Of a stretch of DNA of 64,000 bases, positions 45,220 through 55,830 are shown piece after piece. Source of the stretch: Rossellomorea orangium (GTDB lineage: Bacteria; Bacillota; Bacilli; Bacillales; Bacillaceae_B); NCBI RefSeq assembly GCF_019334305.1, contig NZ_JAHWGH010000018.1:320009-384008 (forward strand), in the 5' to 3' direction. Every line of letters begins with the position of its first letter. Position 1 is the first letter of the stretch. A program made the translations under genes and the position numbers. The notes below the pieces were generated by a model. The model was not told the DNA's origin and did no database searches. It saw only the letters and a program-made list of their open reading frames with translations.

Positions 45220-46146
45220 TCAAGAAACATTGAGTACCGGTTTCCGTGAAGCCATTTTCGGATGGACGATCGCTTGAAAATTCCCGTCTGCTGAAAGAGG
45301 CTCTTCCCTAAAAGCAATCAATCCATTGGGTATGGCCCATTCAGATTCATGATCTTTCAATACTAATGAATCAGGCTTTATGGCAGCGAGAAGCTGACTT
45401 TTCCTTCCTACCGATTGTGCCGGTATTATACGCATCCTGTCAGACCAGCAGGCGCCGATTTCTTTCTCACCAGAAAAAATCTCTTCAACTTCATGGCAAA
45501 GTGCTCGCATATCATGAGGGATATCACCCTCGATTCCTGCAATGGATAAGATCATGACAGGGTTTTTGGAGATTGGGTCCTGAAGCTGGTTTCCGCTGTC
45601 TACAAGTCCTGAGACCGTACAATGAAAATCTTCAATCTTAATACTCACTTCCAGGAGCTGATCATATTGAAGCTTCACATGCTCAATGCTCTCCACCCTG
45701 CCTTTTGAAAAATACCAGGCAAGCGGCAGTGCGAGCATTACAAATACCCAGCTTATCGGGTCACCAAATCCGCGTATGCTTGCAAGCAGCATGGATGATT
45801 CCCTGCTTGGATCAAAGCTTATAAAATAATGAGTCCCTATTAAAATTCCACCGGTAAAGAAGGTGACGAAATAGAACATAAAAAGATTAGATAAGTAATA
45901 GCGCAATCTTCTATAACCAAAAGCTGAAAATACCATGACAACGGAAAATAATAATTTTACAAAAGGGTTCCCAGTAAAATGAGCAAATGGTGAAAAAGCC
46001 AGGAGAATAATGATAGAGCCTATCAAACTGCCGACCCCGATTCTCCAGAGGGCATATTGTCTCTTTAAGATGATCCCTGTTAACCATAGAAGGAAAAAGT
46101 CTACTAACAGATTCAACAACCAGATGACATCCAAATATAAAGTCAA
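45220..46146 (-). CDS. spoIIGA: Sigma-E processing peptidase SpoIIGA
   Basis: The 308-residue protein has five hydrophobic N-terminal segments and a cytoplasmic aspartyl-protease domain with LVDSGNQL (about residue 182), the DTG-like catalytic triplet written DSG here. It is activated across the septum by the forespore protein SpoIIR and cleaves pro-SigE. The start is TTG (TTG ACT TTA TAT) with GGAGGGTAGAGA upstream. Confidence 0.95.
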   Translation of the reverse strand: MTLYLDVIWLLNLLVDFFLLWLTGIILKRQYALWRIGVGSLIGSIIILLAFSPFAHFTGNPFVKLLFSVVMVFSAFGYRRLRYYLSNLFMFYFVTFFTGGILIGTHYFISFDPSRESSMLLASIRGFGDPISWVFVMLALPLAWYFSKGRVESIEHVKLQYDQLLEVSIKIEDFHCTVSGLVDSGNQLQDPISKNPVMILSIAGIEGDIPHDMRALCHEVEEIFSGEKEIGACWSDRMRIIPAQSVGRKSQLLAAIKPDSLVLKDHESEWAIPNGLIAFREEPLSADGNFQAIVHPKMASRKPVLNVS

Positions 46147-46210
46147 TCTCTACCCTCCTTTTCACATTTCACCCAGCAGCTAAAAGTCACCAGAGGAATG
46201 ACTTATCAGA

Positions 46211-46243
46211 AGTATATCGTACATACCTTTTAAAGGTTGTCAT
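46211..46243 (-). promoter_or_regulatory. spoIIG-type promoter with long spacer
   Basis: On the minus strand a -35-like ATGACA (46238-46243) and -10 TATACT (46211-46216) are 21 bases apart. B. subtilis spoIIG is known for a similarly over-long (22-base) spacer overcome by Spo0A bound at the -35. The sequence AATGACAAC resembles a Spo0A box (GACAA core) overlapping the -35. Confidence 0.6.
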
Positions 46244-46351
46244 TTTTTGTATGCTTAGAAGGAAAACTTTTCGGAGATATAAACGAAAAATGTCATTAAA
46301 TATAAGGGGATTCTCGCTATGATTTTAGAGGGGAATAATGAAAGCGAAAGC

Positions 46352-46387
46352 AAAAACCCCCAAGGTAAGATACCTTGGGGGTTTTTG
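46352..46387 (-). terminator. Terminator after ftsZ
   Basis: CCCCCAAGGTA-aga-TACCTTGGGGG forms an 11-bp perfect stem, flanked by A and T tracts so it can act in both directions. It lies 15 bases past the ftsZ stop. Confidence 0.93.
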
Positions 46388-46401
46388 TTTATAATCGGTA
46401 A

Positions 46402-47565
46402 TTATCTCCGACGGTTACGGTTGCGAAGGAATGTTGGGATGTCCAATGTTTCTTCAGCACCTTGATTGGAAGAAGTTCTCACAGGCTCTTGTTGTTGAGG
46501 CTGCTCTTCCCGTTTAGGCTGTTCCCTTTTAACCGATGGGCTTGGGTTTGGACTTTGATTTGGTTTCATTCCACCAAATGTTGGTCGTGTTTGTTTTGGA
46601 GGCTGGATGACCTCTTCATTGAAACCTGTTGCGATGACGGTAACGACAATATCATCTTTTAAATCTTCATTGATGACTGAACCGAAGATCATGTTTACTT
46701 CTTGATCTGAAGCAGATGCTACGATGTCAGCCGCCTCCTGAACTTCGTATAGGCTCAATGACGTTCCTCCTGTAATGTTCATCAGGACACCTTGAGCACC
46801 GTCGATGGATGTCTCAAGCAATGGACTTGAGACTGCTTTTTTCGCTGCTTCAGTGGCACGGTTTTCACCTGATGCTGCTCCGATACCCATTAGCGCTGAT
46901 CCTTTGTTAGACATGATCGTCTTAACATCTGCAAAATCCAGGTTGATCAGACCAGGTGTAGCGATGAGATCCGAGATACCTTGCACACCCTGACGTAAAA
47001 CATTATCAGCTTCACGGAAAGCTTCAAGCATTGGAGTGCTCTTGTCCACGATTTCTAGCAGGCGATCGTTTGGAATGACGATAAGGGTATCTACGCCTTC
47101 CTTCATGGCCGCGATACCACCGCTTGCTTGGTTTGAACGCTTTCTGCCTTCAAATGTAAATGGTCGTGTCACGACACCGACTGTTAACGCGCCAATTTCA
47201 CGGGCGATTTGAGCGATTACCGGTGCTGCACCAGTACCTGTTCCTCCGCCCATTCCGGCCGTAACAAAGACCATGTCCGCCCCTCTAAGGGCCTCTTCGA
47301 TCTGCTCTTTACTTTCTTCAGCAGCCTTTTTACCAACTTCAGGATTGGCACCTGCACCTAATCCCCTGGTTAATTTGCCACCGATTTGCATCTTTATTTC
47401 AGCTTTAGATAGATTCAAAGCCTGTGCATCCGTATTGACTGCGATAAATTCAACACCTTGAACACCATGTTCGATCATGCGGTTTACGGCGTTGTTTCCT
47501 CCGCCACCGACACCAATAACTTTTATTGTCGCTAATGAATCTAAATTTGTATCAAACTCCAACAT
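46402..47565 (-). CDS. ftsZ: Cell division GTPase FtsZ
   Basis: The 387-residue tubulin homologue forms the Z-ring. GTP-binding [13 protein letters not shown] (about residue 106), the T7 loop [11 protein letters not shown] and a Gln/Pro-rich linker before the C-terminal peptide [16 protein letters not shown], which binds FtsA and SepF, are present. It follows ftsA by 41 bases. Confidence 0.98.
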   Translation of the reverse strand: MLEFDTNLDSLATIKVIGVGGGGNNAVNRMIEHGVQGVEFIAVNTDAQALNLSKAEIKMQIGGKLTRGLGAGANPEVGKKAAEESKEQIEEALRGADMVFVTAGMGGGTGTGAAPVIAQIAREIGALTVGVVTRPFTFEGRKRSNQASGGIAAMKEGVDTLIVIPNDRLLEIVDKSTPMLEAFREADNVLRQGVQGISDLIATPGLINLDFADVKTIMSNKGSALMGIGAASGENRATEAAKKAVSSPLLETSIDGAQGVLMNITGGTSLSLYEVQEAADIVASASDQEVNMIFGSVINEDLKDDIVVTVIATGFNEEVIQPPKQTRPTFGGMKPNQSPNPSPSVKREQPKREEQPQQQEPVRTSSNQGAEETLDIPTFLRNRNRRR

Positions 47566-47606
47566 GACAAATCCTCCTAACTCGTCGAATCTATGGATTC
47601 CTTTAT

Positions 47607-48905
47607 TTATTCAAAGAAGTATCCAAAGAACTTTTTCACTTTTGACATGGCCTTTTCATCTTCATGTTCTTCTTCTTTTACCTTTGCAGGCTTTGGCTTT
47701 TTATTAGCGGGTTTTGATTGACGCTTCTCGGCGGCCTCTACGGGCACCGGTTCTGCGCTTACAGATCTTCCTTGCAATCTAGCATTCTTCTGAGCATATT
47801 TGATCAATCCAACTGCTGTCGTATACTGGGGTTCCCTTACTCCGATATAATCAGGAATTGCCACGCGTACACGATTTTGGAAAACGATTTGTGCTAATTC
47901 TAACACACCTGGAAGATTTGCTACACCACCAGTCAGTACATATCCACCTGGCAGATCCCTGATTCCCAATCGCTTCAACTCATGGCTTATGAGGTCCAGG
48001 ATCTCTTCCAGCCTTGCTTCTATGATATCAGAAATTTCTAATTGATTAAATTGCTGATGTTGATCACTGCCAATAATTGGCACACTGAACACTTCATCTT
48101 CTGACGCGTGGTCATAAAAAGCATGTCCATATTTCGTTTTGATTTTTTCCGCATCGTCCGTCGATGTCCGTAAACCGATCGACAAATCTTTTGTGATATG
48201 CTCTCCGCCAACGGGAAGCACAGTCGTAGCCTTCAGGTGCCCCTGTTCAAAAACAGCGATGGTTGTAGAACCGCCACCGATATCGATCAAGGCAGCCCCA
48301 AGGTTCTTTTCATCCTTGGATAAAGCAACCGTACCTGCAGCTAGTGGCTGAAGGACGATATCGACAATTTCAAGTCCAGCCTTCTCTACACACCTGAGAG
48401 TATTATGTAAAATCGTCTTAGATCCAGTAATGATGGTCCCTTCCATTTCCAGCCGAACACCGATCATTCCACGTGGATCTGTAATCTCATCCAACCCATC
48501 AACAATGAATTGTCTTGGGATCACATTGATGATTTCCCTTTCTGGAGGTATCGAAACAACCTGGGCTGCATCCATCACTCTCAGAACGTCTTCATCGCCA
48601 ATCTCCCTGTTGTCACTCGATACTGCCACAACTCCATGACAGGATTGAAGTGAAACATGATTTCCTGTAATGCCTACGATGACCTGACTTATTGATAAAC
48701 CGACCATCCTTTCAGCTTGTTCAACTGCCTTCTTGATTGTATGAACAGTTTCGTCTATATCTACGATGGAACCTTTTCTGATTCCTTCTGAGTTCACATT
48801 TCCTACACCGATTATGTTTAAGGAATCATTCGTCATTTCACCAATGATTACTTTCACTGTGGATGTACCGATGTCTAGGCTAACGTAAATTTCATTGCTG
48901 TTCAC
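47607..48905 (-). CDS. ftsA: Cell division protein FtsA
   Basis: The 432-residue actin-like protein tethers FtsZ to the membrane. ATPase motifs [27 protein letters not shown] and GGVANLPG are seen; the C-terminus [14 protein letters not shown] is the amphipathic membrane anchor, after a Lys/Glu/Pro-rich linker. The start is GTG after GGAGGTG. Confidence 0.97.
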   Translation of the reverse strand: MNSNEIYVSLDIGTSTVKVIIGEMTNDSLNIIGVGNVNSEGIRKGSIVDIDETVHTIKKAVEQAERMVGLSISQVIVGITGNHVSLQSCHGVVAVSSDNREIGDEDVLRVMDAAQVVSIPPEREIINVIPRQFIVDGLDEITDPRGMIGVRLEMEGTIITGSKTILHNTLRCVEKAGLEIVDIVLQPLAAGTVALSKDEKNLGAALIDIGGGSTTIAVFEQGHLKATTVLPVGGEHITKDLSIGLRTSTDDAEKIKTKYGHAFYDHASEDEVFSVPIIGSDQHQQFNQLEISDIIEARLEEILDLISHELKRLGIRDLPGGYVLTGGVANLPGVLELAQIVFQNRVRVAIPDYIGVREPQYTTAVGLIKYAQKNARLQGRSVSAEPVPVEAAEKRQSKPANKKPKPAKVKEEEHEDEKAMSKVKKFFGYFFE

Positions 48906-48983
48906 TCTATGGCACCTCCTTAAAGAATGTTTATTTGGAACAACAATCCTAGAAAAACATGATTCTAAGTATATCTTAATATG

Positions 48984-49013
48984 ATATTCGTCGTAACAAA
49001 AACGATTCCCTTT
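48984..49013 (-). promoter_or_regulatory. Candidate sigma-H promoter upstream of ftsA
   Basis: On the minus strand AAAGGGAAT (49005-49013) and GACGAATAT (48984-48992) are 12 bases apart, one mismatch from the sigma-H pattern RNAGGAWWW-N11-12-RNNGAATWW. In B. subtilis ftsAZ is known to have a sigma-H promoter that raises division protein levels in early sporulation. Confidence 0.55.
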
Positions 49014-49020
49014 TAAAATT

Positions 49021-49383
49021 CTAATTTTTTTCTCTTTTTTCTTGATTATTTGACCAATTGCTAATCATTATTCGTCTAATCACTGCTATGTTCTGGAATA
49101 ATCTTACTCCAAAAGCAAAAACAGCCGCCAAATATAAGTCTACACCAAGATGTACCCCCAGAAAAGCTAAACTTGCTGCTAGTAAAATATTAAAAAAGAA
49201 TCCAGAAACAAAGACCTTATCATCATAAATATTTTGGAGGTGGGCACGAATACCGCCAAATAATGTATCCAAGGCTGCCAAAACCGCAATCGATAAATAA
49301 TTGGAATATTCTTCTGGAATCCTAATATCTGTGAGAAGCCCAAGGAAGACCCCTACTAGCAACCCTAAAACGGGAAGCCACAT
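49021..49383 (-). CDS. sbp: Small basic membrane protein Sbp (DUF1290)
   Basis: The 120-residue protein has three to four hydrophobic segments and the family core LAALDTLFGGIRAHL. Its role is unknown; it always lies between ylxX/ylxW and ftsA in Bacilli. Its stop is at the ftsA promoter region. Confidence 0.88.
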   Translation of the reverse strand: MWLPVLGLLVGVFLGLLTDIRIPEEYSNYLSIAVLAALDTLFGGIRAHLQNIYDDKVFVSGFFFNILLAASLAFLGVHLGVDLYLAAVFAFGVRLFQNIAVIRRIMISNWSNNQEKREKN

Positions 49384-49384
49384 A

Positions 49385-50113
49385 TTACTCGTTCCCTCCT
49401 CTTTCCTTAACCGGTTCCATGAAACGGACCCGGATTGTATCCTTATATTCCGGAAGCACCAGCTTTTCTAAAGGTTTTGAAATGTTCACCCGAAGGTTAT
49501 CGATAAAGAAATCTTCCACTGACCTGGAAACCTGCATGCGGTTATACAAATCCTTGGCTGCTTTTACATCTTTGGTCAGCACTCGTACCTCGAACGGGAT
49601 TTTTTTTATCGTATTGCCATCTACCTTCGTATCTCCGTTAATATCCCTTATGACTGAAGTGTTGATCAATCGATGACCATCAATCGCAATATCAACAGCA
49701 TCATACTGATTCAGTTCATTTACAAGCCTTTCCAAAAGTTCCGGGGAAACGTTCTGAACCTTTTCTCCGAGAAGGATTTCCTCCATTGAAGGCTCAATGG
49801 TCAGGATGAGTCCGGGGCCAGTCTTTTCAGTCAGTCCCATTTCAGTCTTTAATTCCTCCAGCGTCTGCTTCAGTGCCTGTTCGGGACTTGATTGTTGCTC
49901 TGTCTTGTATTGTTCAAGCTTTGCTTCTACGGAACGCGTTTCAGACAATAAATTGGAGTTAACTTCCTTCTCTTTCAAAAGAGCTTCCCTCAGCTCCCAA
50001 ATATCCCGTGTATCCCGGACCACCGGCTCTTTTACAGTCTGAAACTGAATGGCGACCATAAATCCGATTATCACCGTAATGACTGTAAAGCTGATTTTCA
50101 GTTTGTTATCCAT
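49385..50113 (-). CDS. ylxX: DUF881 family protein YlxX
   Basis: The 242-residue protein has one N-terminal transmembrane helix (FTVITVIIGFMVAIQF), a coiled-coil stretch (LREALLKEKEVNSNLL) and the DUF881 C-terminal domain (VNELNQYDAVDIAIDGHRLI). It is a paralogue of the next gene upstream, ylxW. Function unknown; it is probably extracytoplasmic and membrane-anchored. Stop and sbp start are one base apart. Confidence 0.9.
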   Translation of the reverse strand: MDNKLKISFTVITVIIGFMVAIQFQTVKEPVVRDTRDIWELREALLKEKEVNSNLLSETRSVEAKLEQYKTEQQSSPEQALKQTLEELKTEMGLTEKTGPGLILTIEPSMEEILLGEKVQNVSPELLERLVNELNQYDAVDIAIDGHRLINTSVIRDINGDTKVDGNTIKKIPFEVRVLTKDVKAAKDLYNRMQVSRSVEDFFIDNLRVNISKPLEKLVLPEYKDTIRVRFMEPVKERGGNE

Positions 50114-50185
50114 TTAGTGCACCTTACTTTCAAAACTGACCCTCATCCTGAATAAAGTCTATCATCCGCTTTTATGCAAGCAGGA

Positions 50186-50896
50186 TTACGATTCACCAAT
50201 CGTAGGTTCCAGGATGACCGTATTCTCTTTTTTCATTTCAAAGATGATATTATCATTCACTAGCTGATCTTTCACTCCGCCATTGATATTCATGGCAGAG
50301 GATAGTACGTCCGGATCACCGATTGCCGTGATTTTGAACGGAGCAGGGTAATCGATCCCATCAATCTGTATGACTGGACCATTACAAAGTATGTATGAAT
50401 CATGCTTCAGCCTTTGCCCATTAATGGCAACCACAGAAGCCCCTGCTATATATAATTCGTTAATGACCTTGAATACATGGTGTTCATGCACAATATAATT
50501 ATTGGCGTTCTCTTCTTCAGGATCATACTGGGCATCTGATAAAGTAACGGTTACACCCGGACCTTTCACTTTCGTCTTGCCCAGGTACATTCGATACTTC
50601 TCGGCATCTTCTGCCAAATTAAAATAAATTTGTTTCTCTTTAGAAAATTCTTTCTCCATATTCCCGATCTTCTCCTGTTTCTCATAAAGCTTTTCCTGCA
50701 GCTGATTGTTCTTCTGCTGATACTCCAGGATTTGATCTCTTAATGCTTCTTCCTGTTTCCATTGACCATTCGTCCGATTCCCAAGTTCTGCTTGTTCTGT
50801 GTTTGCCAGACTGAATGAAAAAGCAAGGATGAAACCCAAAACCAGACACACAAGAGAGAGGATCACGTGCTTACCTCTCACCCTCATCCTCTTCAT
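50186..50896 (-). CDS. ylxW: DUF881 family protein YlxW
   Basis: The protein of about 236 residues has an N-terminal transmembrane helix (VILSLVCLVLGFILAFSF), a Gln-rich coiled coil (LEYQQKNNQLQEKLYEKQEK) and the DUF881 domain (NELYIAGASVVAINGQRL). The start is uncertain: AAGGTGAACAAAGCA precedes the ATG used here, which lies 26 bases inside divIB; a GTG 30 bases downstream with AGAGGT is a possible alternative. A tandem paralogue pair with ylxX. Confidence 0.88.
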   Translation of the reverse strand: MKRMRVRGKHVILSLVCLVLGFILAFSFSLANTEQAELGNRTNGQWKQEEALRDQILEYQQKNNQLQEKLYEKQEKIGNMEKEFSKEKQIYFNLAEDAEKYRMYLGKTKVKGPGVTVTLSDAQYDPEEENANNYIVHEHHVFKVINELYIAGASVVAINGQRLKHDSYILCNGPVIQIDGIDYPAPFKITAIGDPDVLSSAMNINGGVKDQLVNDNIIFEMKKENTVILEPTIGES

Positions 50897-51656
50897 TGCT
50901 TTGTTCACCTTCCGTTTCGTATGCTCTGAAATAAGAACCAACCTCTAAATCAATGACCCCTTTAACTTCAGGATCTAATTGACTGACAATCGAAGGATAA
51001 TGCACCATTTTCTCAGAGAAACTTCGAATGGTTGCACTCACTTCGAACCCATCGTTCATAAATAGAGTCAAATGATATTGATCTGTTTTCTTAGGGACGA
51101 GATTGATCTCTGAAATGAGATGTTGAACTTCATCTGGTAGCTCGCCTAATTCCTTCACCATTTTGACCAGGACTTTATCTTCTTCGAATCCCCTTAATAG
51201 GGGAGCATCGACGGGTACCGCCCCGGTCCCTTTATCCAGGACCTTTCCATTCGATAATATGACAAAGAATTTGTTCCCCTTAGAGAGGTACGCTTTCTTA
51301 TCATATTCATGAATGGTTATTTCGTAAGAATTCGGGAATGTCAGTTCAACCTTCGCATCCTTCACTTCGGGCAGCTTCTTTAATTGTTCCACGGTCTTAT
51401 CTTTGTTTACACTCCAAACATTCATGCCACTGTCAATTCCACTTTCTTGAAGAACTTTCTTATTAGAAATCAGTTCATTCCCATTAACATCCACCGTCTT
51501 CACATGACTAAGGGGCGATTGAAAATAAACAACCGACAAAATCATCAGGAAGAATAAAGAAAGTAATAACATAAGTCTGCGATTTGCCTTCTTTTTTCGG
51601 TGTTGTTTTAATTTAGGAATTCGATCTTCAATGGAAACAACATTTTCTTTTTTCAT
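50871..51656 (-). CDS. divIB: Cell division protein DivIB (FtsQ)
   Basis: The 261-residue protein has a basic cytoplasmic tail, one transmembrane helix (about 28-46), a POTRA domain and a beta domain, ending in an acidic tail. It joins DivIC and FtsL to activate septal wall synthesis. GAGGAGAACGAA precedes the ATG. It does not follow murB as in B. subtilis but a long non-coding gap. Confidence 0.95.
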   Translation of the reverse strand: MKKENVVSIEDRIPKLKQHRKKKANRRLMLLLSLFFLMILSVVYFQSPLSHVKTVDVNGNELISNKKVLQESGIDSGMNVWSVNKDKTVEQLKKLPEVKDAKVELTFPNSYEITIHEYDKKAYLSKGNKFFVILSNGKVLDKGTGAVPVDAPLLRGFEEDKVLVKMVKELGELPDEVQHLISEINLVPKKTDQYHLTLFMNDGFEVSATIRSFSEKMVHYPSIVSQLDPEVKGVIDLEVGSYFRAYETEGEQSNEEDEGER

Positions 51657-52188
51657 TTCGTTCTCCTCAATTTCACTTTTGATTCATTATGTCATGGATA
51701 AGATATACTCATCTCGTCTTATAATGAAAGTACTCTTTATATTGGGATACCCCCTATTTTATACGAAGGCATCACTTGTTGAAAGAGGAACAGAACGTTT
51801 TCTGCCATAAACCTTTGTTTGAAACAGAATAATTGTTAATAAGTGTTACCCGGTGACAACAAGTCTTCTTATCCTCTGATGACAGGATTCGCTAAGATGG
51901 ATTGTTCATACCACTTTTAGCATATGTACGTTTATTCACTTTCTAAAAAGATGGCCACCTTATGTAATTCACTCTTGGACCCTATTTTAAACAACAATTG
52001 AAGCATTATGAATGCATGTCATTGAATTGTAAAAGTTTTGGTTAACAAAAGTAACAAACTCTCCTTTATTTTGAAAAGGTATGATTATTATGAATTACGT
52101 ATATGTAATTTATTGTAACATCCCTTCTTTGAATATCCTATCGTTATTTCTTTAAATACTTGGAATTTATTTGTTTTATTTCACAATC
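51657..52188 (-). other. Non-coding gap at the site of murG and murB
   Basis: These 530 bases, between the spoVE terminator and divIB, hold no reading frame I can support in either strand and are AT-rich. B. subtilis has murG and murB between spoVE and divIB. No fragments of the MurG GGSQGA or MurB FAD motifs were recognised. It must contain the divIB promoter; AT-rich -10-like TATAAA and TATAAG boxes occur at about 51715-51760 but I cannot choose one. Confidence 0.6.
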
Positions 52189-52287
52189 AGAAAAATAGAG
52201 ACCGACGAGTACAACGGGAGGAGCAAGAAAACGATCTTTATGGATCGCTCTCCACTTCTACCATTCTGTTTCTCTCGTCAATCTCTA
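52189..52287 (-). terminator. Long branched terminator after spoVE
   Basis: On the minus strand TAGAGATTGACGAG pairs with CTCGTCGGTCTCTA over a 14-bp outer stem, closed around an inner stem (GGAGAGC / GCTCCTCC with CGATC / GATCG), then ATTTTT follows. It begins 11 bases past the spoVE stop. Confidence 0.8.
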
Positions 52288-52297
52288 TTATGAAACG

Positions 52298-53398
52298 TTA
52301 ATTCCTCGTGTAGCGGCTGATATTTAACAGGACTCCAACAGCCATGAGCATAAGCGTCAAAGATGATCCCCCGTAGCTAAGGAATGGCAATGTGATTCCC
52401 GTCACGGGCATCAGCCCTGTTACTACCCCTACATTGATCATCACCTGTATGGCAATCATGGATACGATTCCTAAAGCGAGAAAGCTTCCAAACAAGTCGG
52501 GTGCACCCAACGCGATCCTGATACCCCTCCATAAGATTAATGAAAATAGGATCAGTACCAAAGTTCCCCCAATAAATCCGAGTTCCTCTGCCAGAATGGC
52601 AAATATAAAGTCATTTTGTGGTTCCGGTAAGTAGAAAAACTTCTGTCTGCTCTGACCCAGTCCTAAGCCGAATAAACCTCCCGGCCCTATTGCATATAAG
52701 GATTGAATAATTTGGAATCCACTGTTTAACGGGTCCTGCCAGGGGTCCAAGAAGGAGGTTATCCGTTTAATCCTGTAGGGTGCAGAAATGACGAGCCCCA
52801 CAAACCCCAACAAACCGATCATTCCAAGGCCTACGAAATGTTTTATCCTTGCCCCTGATATAAAAATCATTACAACGGAAGTCCCGACCATTACAGTACC
52901 TGTTCCTAAATCCGGCTGCAGCATAATCATTCCAAAAGCTGTAAAGACGAGCAACAGTGCAGGCAGGACTCCTTTTCTAAAAGAAGTAATGTACTTTTGA
53001 TTCTCAGATAAATACTTTGACAGGAAAGCAATCATGGCCAGTTTCATGAACTCGGAAGGCTGAATTGAAAAGGCACCGACCCCTATCCAGCTTCTTGAAC
53101 CATTCCTCAATACGCCTATACCGGGTATTAATACCAGGACAAGAAGAACGAAACAAACGATAATAATGACTTTTGACCATTTTCTCCATGTCCAGTACTC
53201 TACGTTCATGATGAAGAACATGGCAACTAATCCCACACCAGCAAAGAGCACCTGCCTTTTTGCAAAGAAAAAGGAATCATCGAATTTGTAATCGGCCCAA
53301 ACGGCGCTGGCACTGTACACCATGATCAAACCAATGGCAAGTAAAGTGAGTGTAACCATAATGAGAATAAAATCGGGAGTCGATTTTTTTAAAGGCAA
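52298..53398 (-). CDS. spoVE: SEDS glycosyltransferase SpoVE (spore cortex)
   Basis: The 366-residue protein has ten predicted membrane helices and SEDS motifs (VYSASAVWA, GIGVLRNGSRSWIGVG, GLFGLGLGQSRQKFFYLPEPQNDFIFAILAEELG partly shown, MPVTGITLPFLSYGGSS). It polymerises cortex glycan with SpoVD. It is nearer to SpoVE than FtsW by length (B. subtilis 366) and position between murD and divIB; the FtsW paralogue is expected elsewhere. No clear sigma-E promoter was found in the 105 bases upstream. Confidence 0.9.
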   Translation of the reverse strand: MPLKKSTPDFILIMVTLTLLAIGLIMVYSASAVWADYKFDDSFFFAKRQVLFAGVGLVAMFFIMNVEYWTWRKWSKVIIIVCFVLLVLVLIPGIGVLRNGSRSWIGVGAFSIQPSEFMKLAMIAFLSKYLSENQKYITSFRKGVLPALLLVFTAFGMIMLQPDLGTGTVMVGTSVVMIFISGARIKHFVGLGMIGLLGFVGLVISAPYRIKRITSFLDPWQDPLNSGFQIIQSLYAIGPGGLFGLGLGQSRQKFFYLPEPQNDFIFAILAEELGFIGGTLVLILFSLILWRGIRIALGAPDLFGSFLALGIVSMIAIQVMINVGVVTGLMPVTGITLPFLSYGGSSLTLMLMAVGVLLNISRYTRN

Positions 53399-53503
53399 GC
53401 GTAAACACCTCGAATTGACAAATTTAGAGCCGTTCGAGCAATGAAATCTAATCCTGATGTCTAAAATGGTTAAGTATCGATGCTCTATATAGACAAGCCC
53501 TCT

Positions 53504-54853
53504 TTAAAGCTTATGCACGGCCTCGATAAAAATGTCACCACGTTGTTCAAAAGTACGATATTGATCCCAACTCGCACATGCCGGGGATAACAATACGATA
53601 TCCCCTTCCTTTGCGTGCTCATAAGCAACCGGAACTGCCTTTTCAACATTATCGACAGGAATGATGGTTTGTATCCCTGCTGCTTCTCCTGTCTTCACGA
53701 GCTTAGCTGACGTTTCCCCAAAGGTGATCAACGTTTTAACATTGGACAGGTAAGGTATCAGGTCATCGAATTCATTCCCCCGGTCCAACCCTCCCGCCAG
53801 CAATATGGTAGGAGAGTTAAATGCATCAAGGGCGCTTTTCGTCGCCAGGCTGTTCGTTGCTTTAGAATCATTATAGAATTTAATCCCCTTTACTTCCTTG
53901 ACGAATTGGGTGCGGTGTTTCACTCCTCCAAACGTACTCAGTACCTTCTTGATACTGTCATTGGATACACCATAGATTTTACAAGCCACAACGGCACAAA
54001 GGATATTTTCAAGGTTATGAGCGCCAGGCAGGACGATTGAGTCCAGTTCAACGACACGTTCCTCCTTGAAATAAATCGCCCGATCTTTAATATAGGCTCC
54101 TCCTTGTACTACTTTTTGTGTTGAGAAGAGTATCACCTGAGCTTTTGTAAAGCTTATCGCTTTATGTACATGCTCCTGGTCCCCATTGATGATCAGATAA
54201 TCATTTTCGGTTTGATTTTTTGTAATATTGGATTTCGCTTTCCAATATTCTGTCAAGTCCCCATGATAATCAAGATGAGCATCATAGAGATTTGTAATAA
54301 TCGCAATATGAGGAGCGAATTCCTCTATCCCCATCAGTTGGAAGGAAGAAAGTTCAACTACCATTTTCTCGTCTTTTTTTGCTTTCTGTGCAACCTCAGA
54401 AGCGACGGTACCAATATTCCCTGCTATTAGTGGCTTTTGGTTATCCTCCCTCAACATTTCGAATAGGAGAGTGGTCGTTGTCGTTTTTCCATTTGTCCCC
54501 GTGATCCCGATCATTTCTGCTTCAGAAATCAAATAAGCGAGTTCCACCTCGGTTAAGATAGGAATATTCTTTTCCATTGCTTTTTTTATCAATGGATTAT
54601 GGTATGGGATTCCAGGATTCTTGATTACATATTGAAACCCCTCATCCATCAGCTCTATGGGGTGACTTCCACATATGACTTTGATCCCTTCCTGCAGGAG
54701 TCCCTGCGCCTCAGGGTTCTCTGACAAAGGCTTTTGGTCATTCACCGTTACAAATGCTTCTAACTTATGTAGGAGAGAGGCAGCACTTACCCCACTTTTT
54801 GCCAATCCTAATACCAATACTTTTTTATGTTTGAATTTCGTTGTATTTTTCAT
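53504..54853 (-). CDS. murD: UDP-N-acetylmuramoylalanine-D-glutamate ligase
   Basis: The 449-residue Mur ligase adds D-glutamate. N-terminal [17 protein letters not shown]-loop [15 protein letters not shown] (about 118), [11 protein letters not shown] and [11 protein letters not shown] are seen. It starts at the base before the mraY stop ends, so they are coupled. Confidence 0.97.
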   Translation of the reverse strand: MKNTTKFKHKKVLVLGLAKSGVSAASLLHKLEAFVTVNDQKPLSENPEAQGLLQEGIKVICGSHPIELMDEGFQYVIKNPGIPYHNPLIKKAMEKNIPILTEVELAYLISEAEMIGITGTNGKTTTTTLLFEMLREDNQKPLIAGNIGTVASEVAQKAKKDEKMVVELSSFQLMGIEEFAPHIAIITNLYDAHLDYHGDLTEYWKAKSNITKNQTENDYLIINGDQEHVHKAISFTKAQVILFSTQKVVQGGAYIKDRAIYFKEERVVELDSIVLPGAHNLENILCAVVACKIYGVSNDSIKKVLSTFGGVKHRTQFVKEVKGIKFYNDSKATNSLATKSALDAFNSPTILLAGGLDRGNEFDDLIPYLSNVKTLITFGETSAKLVKTGEAAGIQTIIPVDNVEKAVPVAYEHAKEGDIVLLSPACASWDQYRTFEQRGDIFIEAVHKL

Positions 54854-55828
54854 TTATAACCACACCTCGATATAGATTCCCAATACGGCAAACAGCAATC
54901 CCACCGTCCAAAAAGTAACGACGACACGCCACTCACTCCATCCGACCAATTCATAATGATGATGCAAAGGGCTCATCTTGAAGATCCGCTTTCCTGTTGT
55001 TTTAAAGGATGCGACCTGTAAGATCACGGAAAGAGTTTCGATTACGAAAACCCCTCCAATAAGGATTAGAATGATTTCAAGCTTGGTCAGGATGGCAATC
55101 GCTGCGATCGCCCCACCCAGTGCAAGAGATCCAGTATCCCCCATGAATACTTTGGCAGGATGGGCATTAAATACGAGAAAGCCCAGGACCGCTCCCACAA
55201 CCGCCACACCGAAGATGGCAACATCATATTGCGATTGGCTCCATGCAAGCACGGCCAGTGCTCCAAAGGCAATCGCACTCGTTCCGGATACGAGTCCGTC
55301 CAGACCATCCGTCAAGTTGACAGCGTTTGAGAATCCGACCAGCCAAAAGATGATAAATACACAGTAAAACCATCCTAATTCAATGGAAAAATCCGTTAAT
55401 GGAATCGACACCGTGGTCGGAAAGTCATTCTGCTTAAAGATGAGATAAAAAATAACCGAAATAATAATTTGACCGAGCAGTTTCTGCTTGGAAGTCAATC
55501 CCAAATTCCGTTTCATCACGACTTTAATAAAGTCGTCCAAAAATCCCAATAATCCGAAACCTACGGTGACCATGATCATTAAATATGTCTCGGGGCCAGG
55601 ATCAGAGTATTTCCCAGTCATGACAAATGTTGTAATGACAATCGAAACCAGGAACGCGATCCCGCCCATCGTCGGTGTTCCGGTCTTTTTCTGGTGTGAC
55701 TGCGGACCTTCATCCCGGATGCTTTGTCCAAACTTCAATCTTCTGAGGAAAGGAATAAACACAGGGGCAAGCAGTACGGTTATTAAAAATGACATGATTA
55801 TCGTAAAAAGTATCACTTGTTCCATCAT
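54854..55828 (-). CDS. mraY: Phospho-N-acetylmuramoyl-pentapeptide transferase
   Basis: The 324-residue ten-helix enzyme transfers phospho-MurNAc-pentapeptide to undecaprenyl phosphate to make lipid I. Seen are [20 protein letters not shown] (the catalytic DD), [15 protein letters not shown] and the histidine motif [11 protein letters not shown]. It begins two bases after the MurF-like ORF ends. Confidence 0.97.
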   Translation of the reverse strand: MMEQVILFTIIMSFLITVLLAPVFIPFLRRLKFGQSIRDEGPQSHQKKTGTPTMGGIAFLVSIVITTFVMTGKYSDPGPETYLMIMVTVGFGLLGFLDDFIKVVMKRNLGLTSKQKLLGQIIISVIFYLIFKQNDFPTTVSIPLTDFSIELGWFYCVFIIFWLVGFSNAVNLTDGLDGLVSGTSAIAFGALAVLAWSQSQYDVAIFGVAVVGAVLGFLVFNAHPAKVFMGDTGSLALGGAIAAIAILTKLEIILILIGGVFVIETLSVILQVASFKTTGKRIFKMSPLHHHYELVGWSEWRVVVTFWTVGLLFAVLGIYIEVWL

Positions 55829-55830
55829 GG

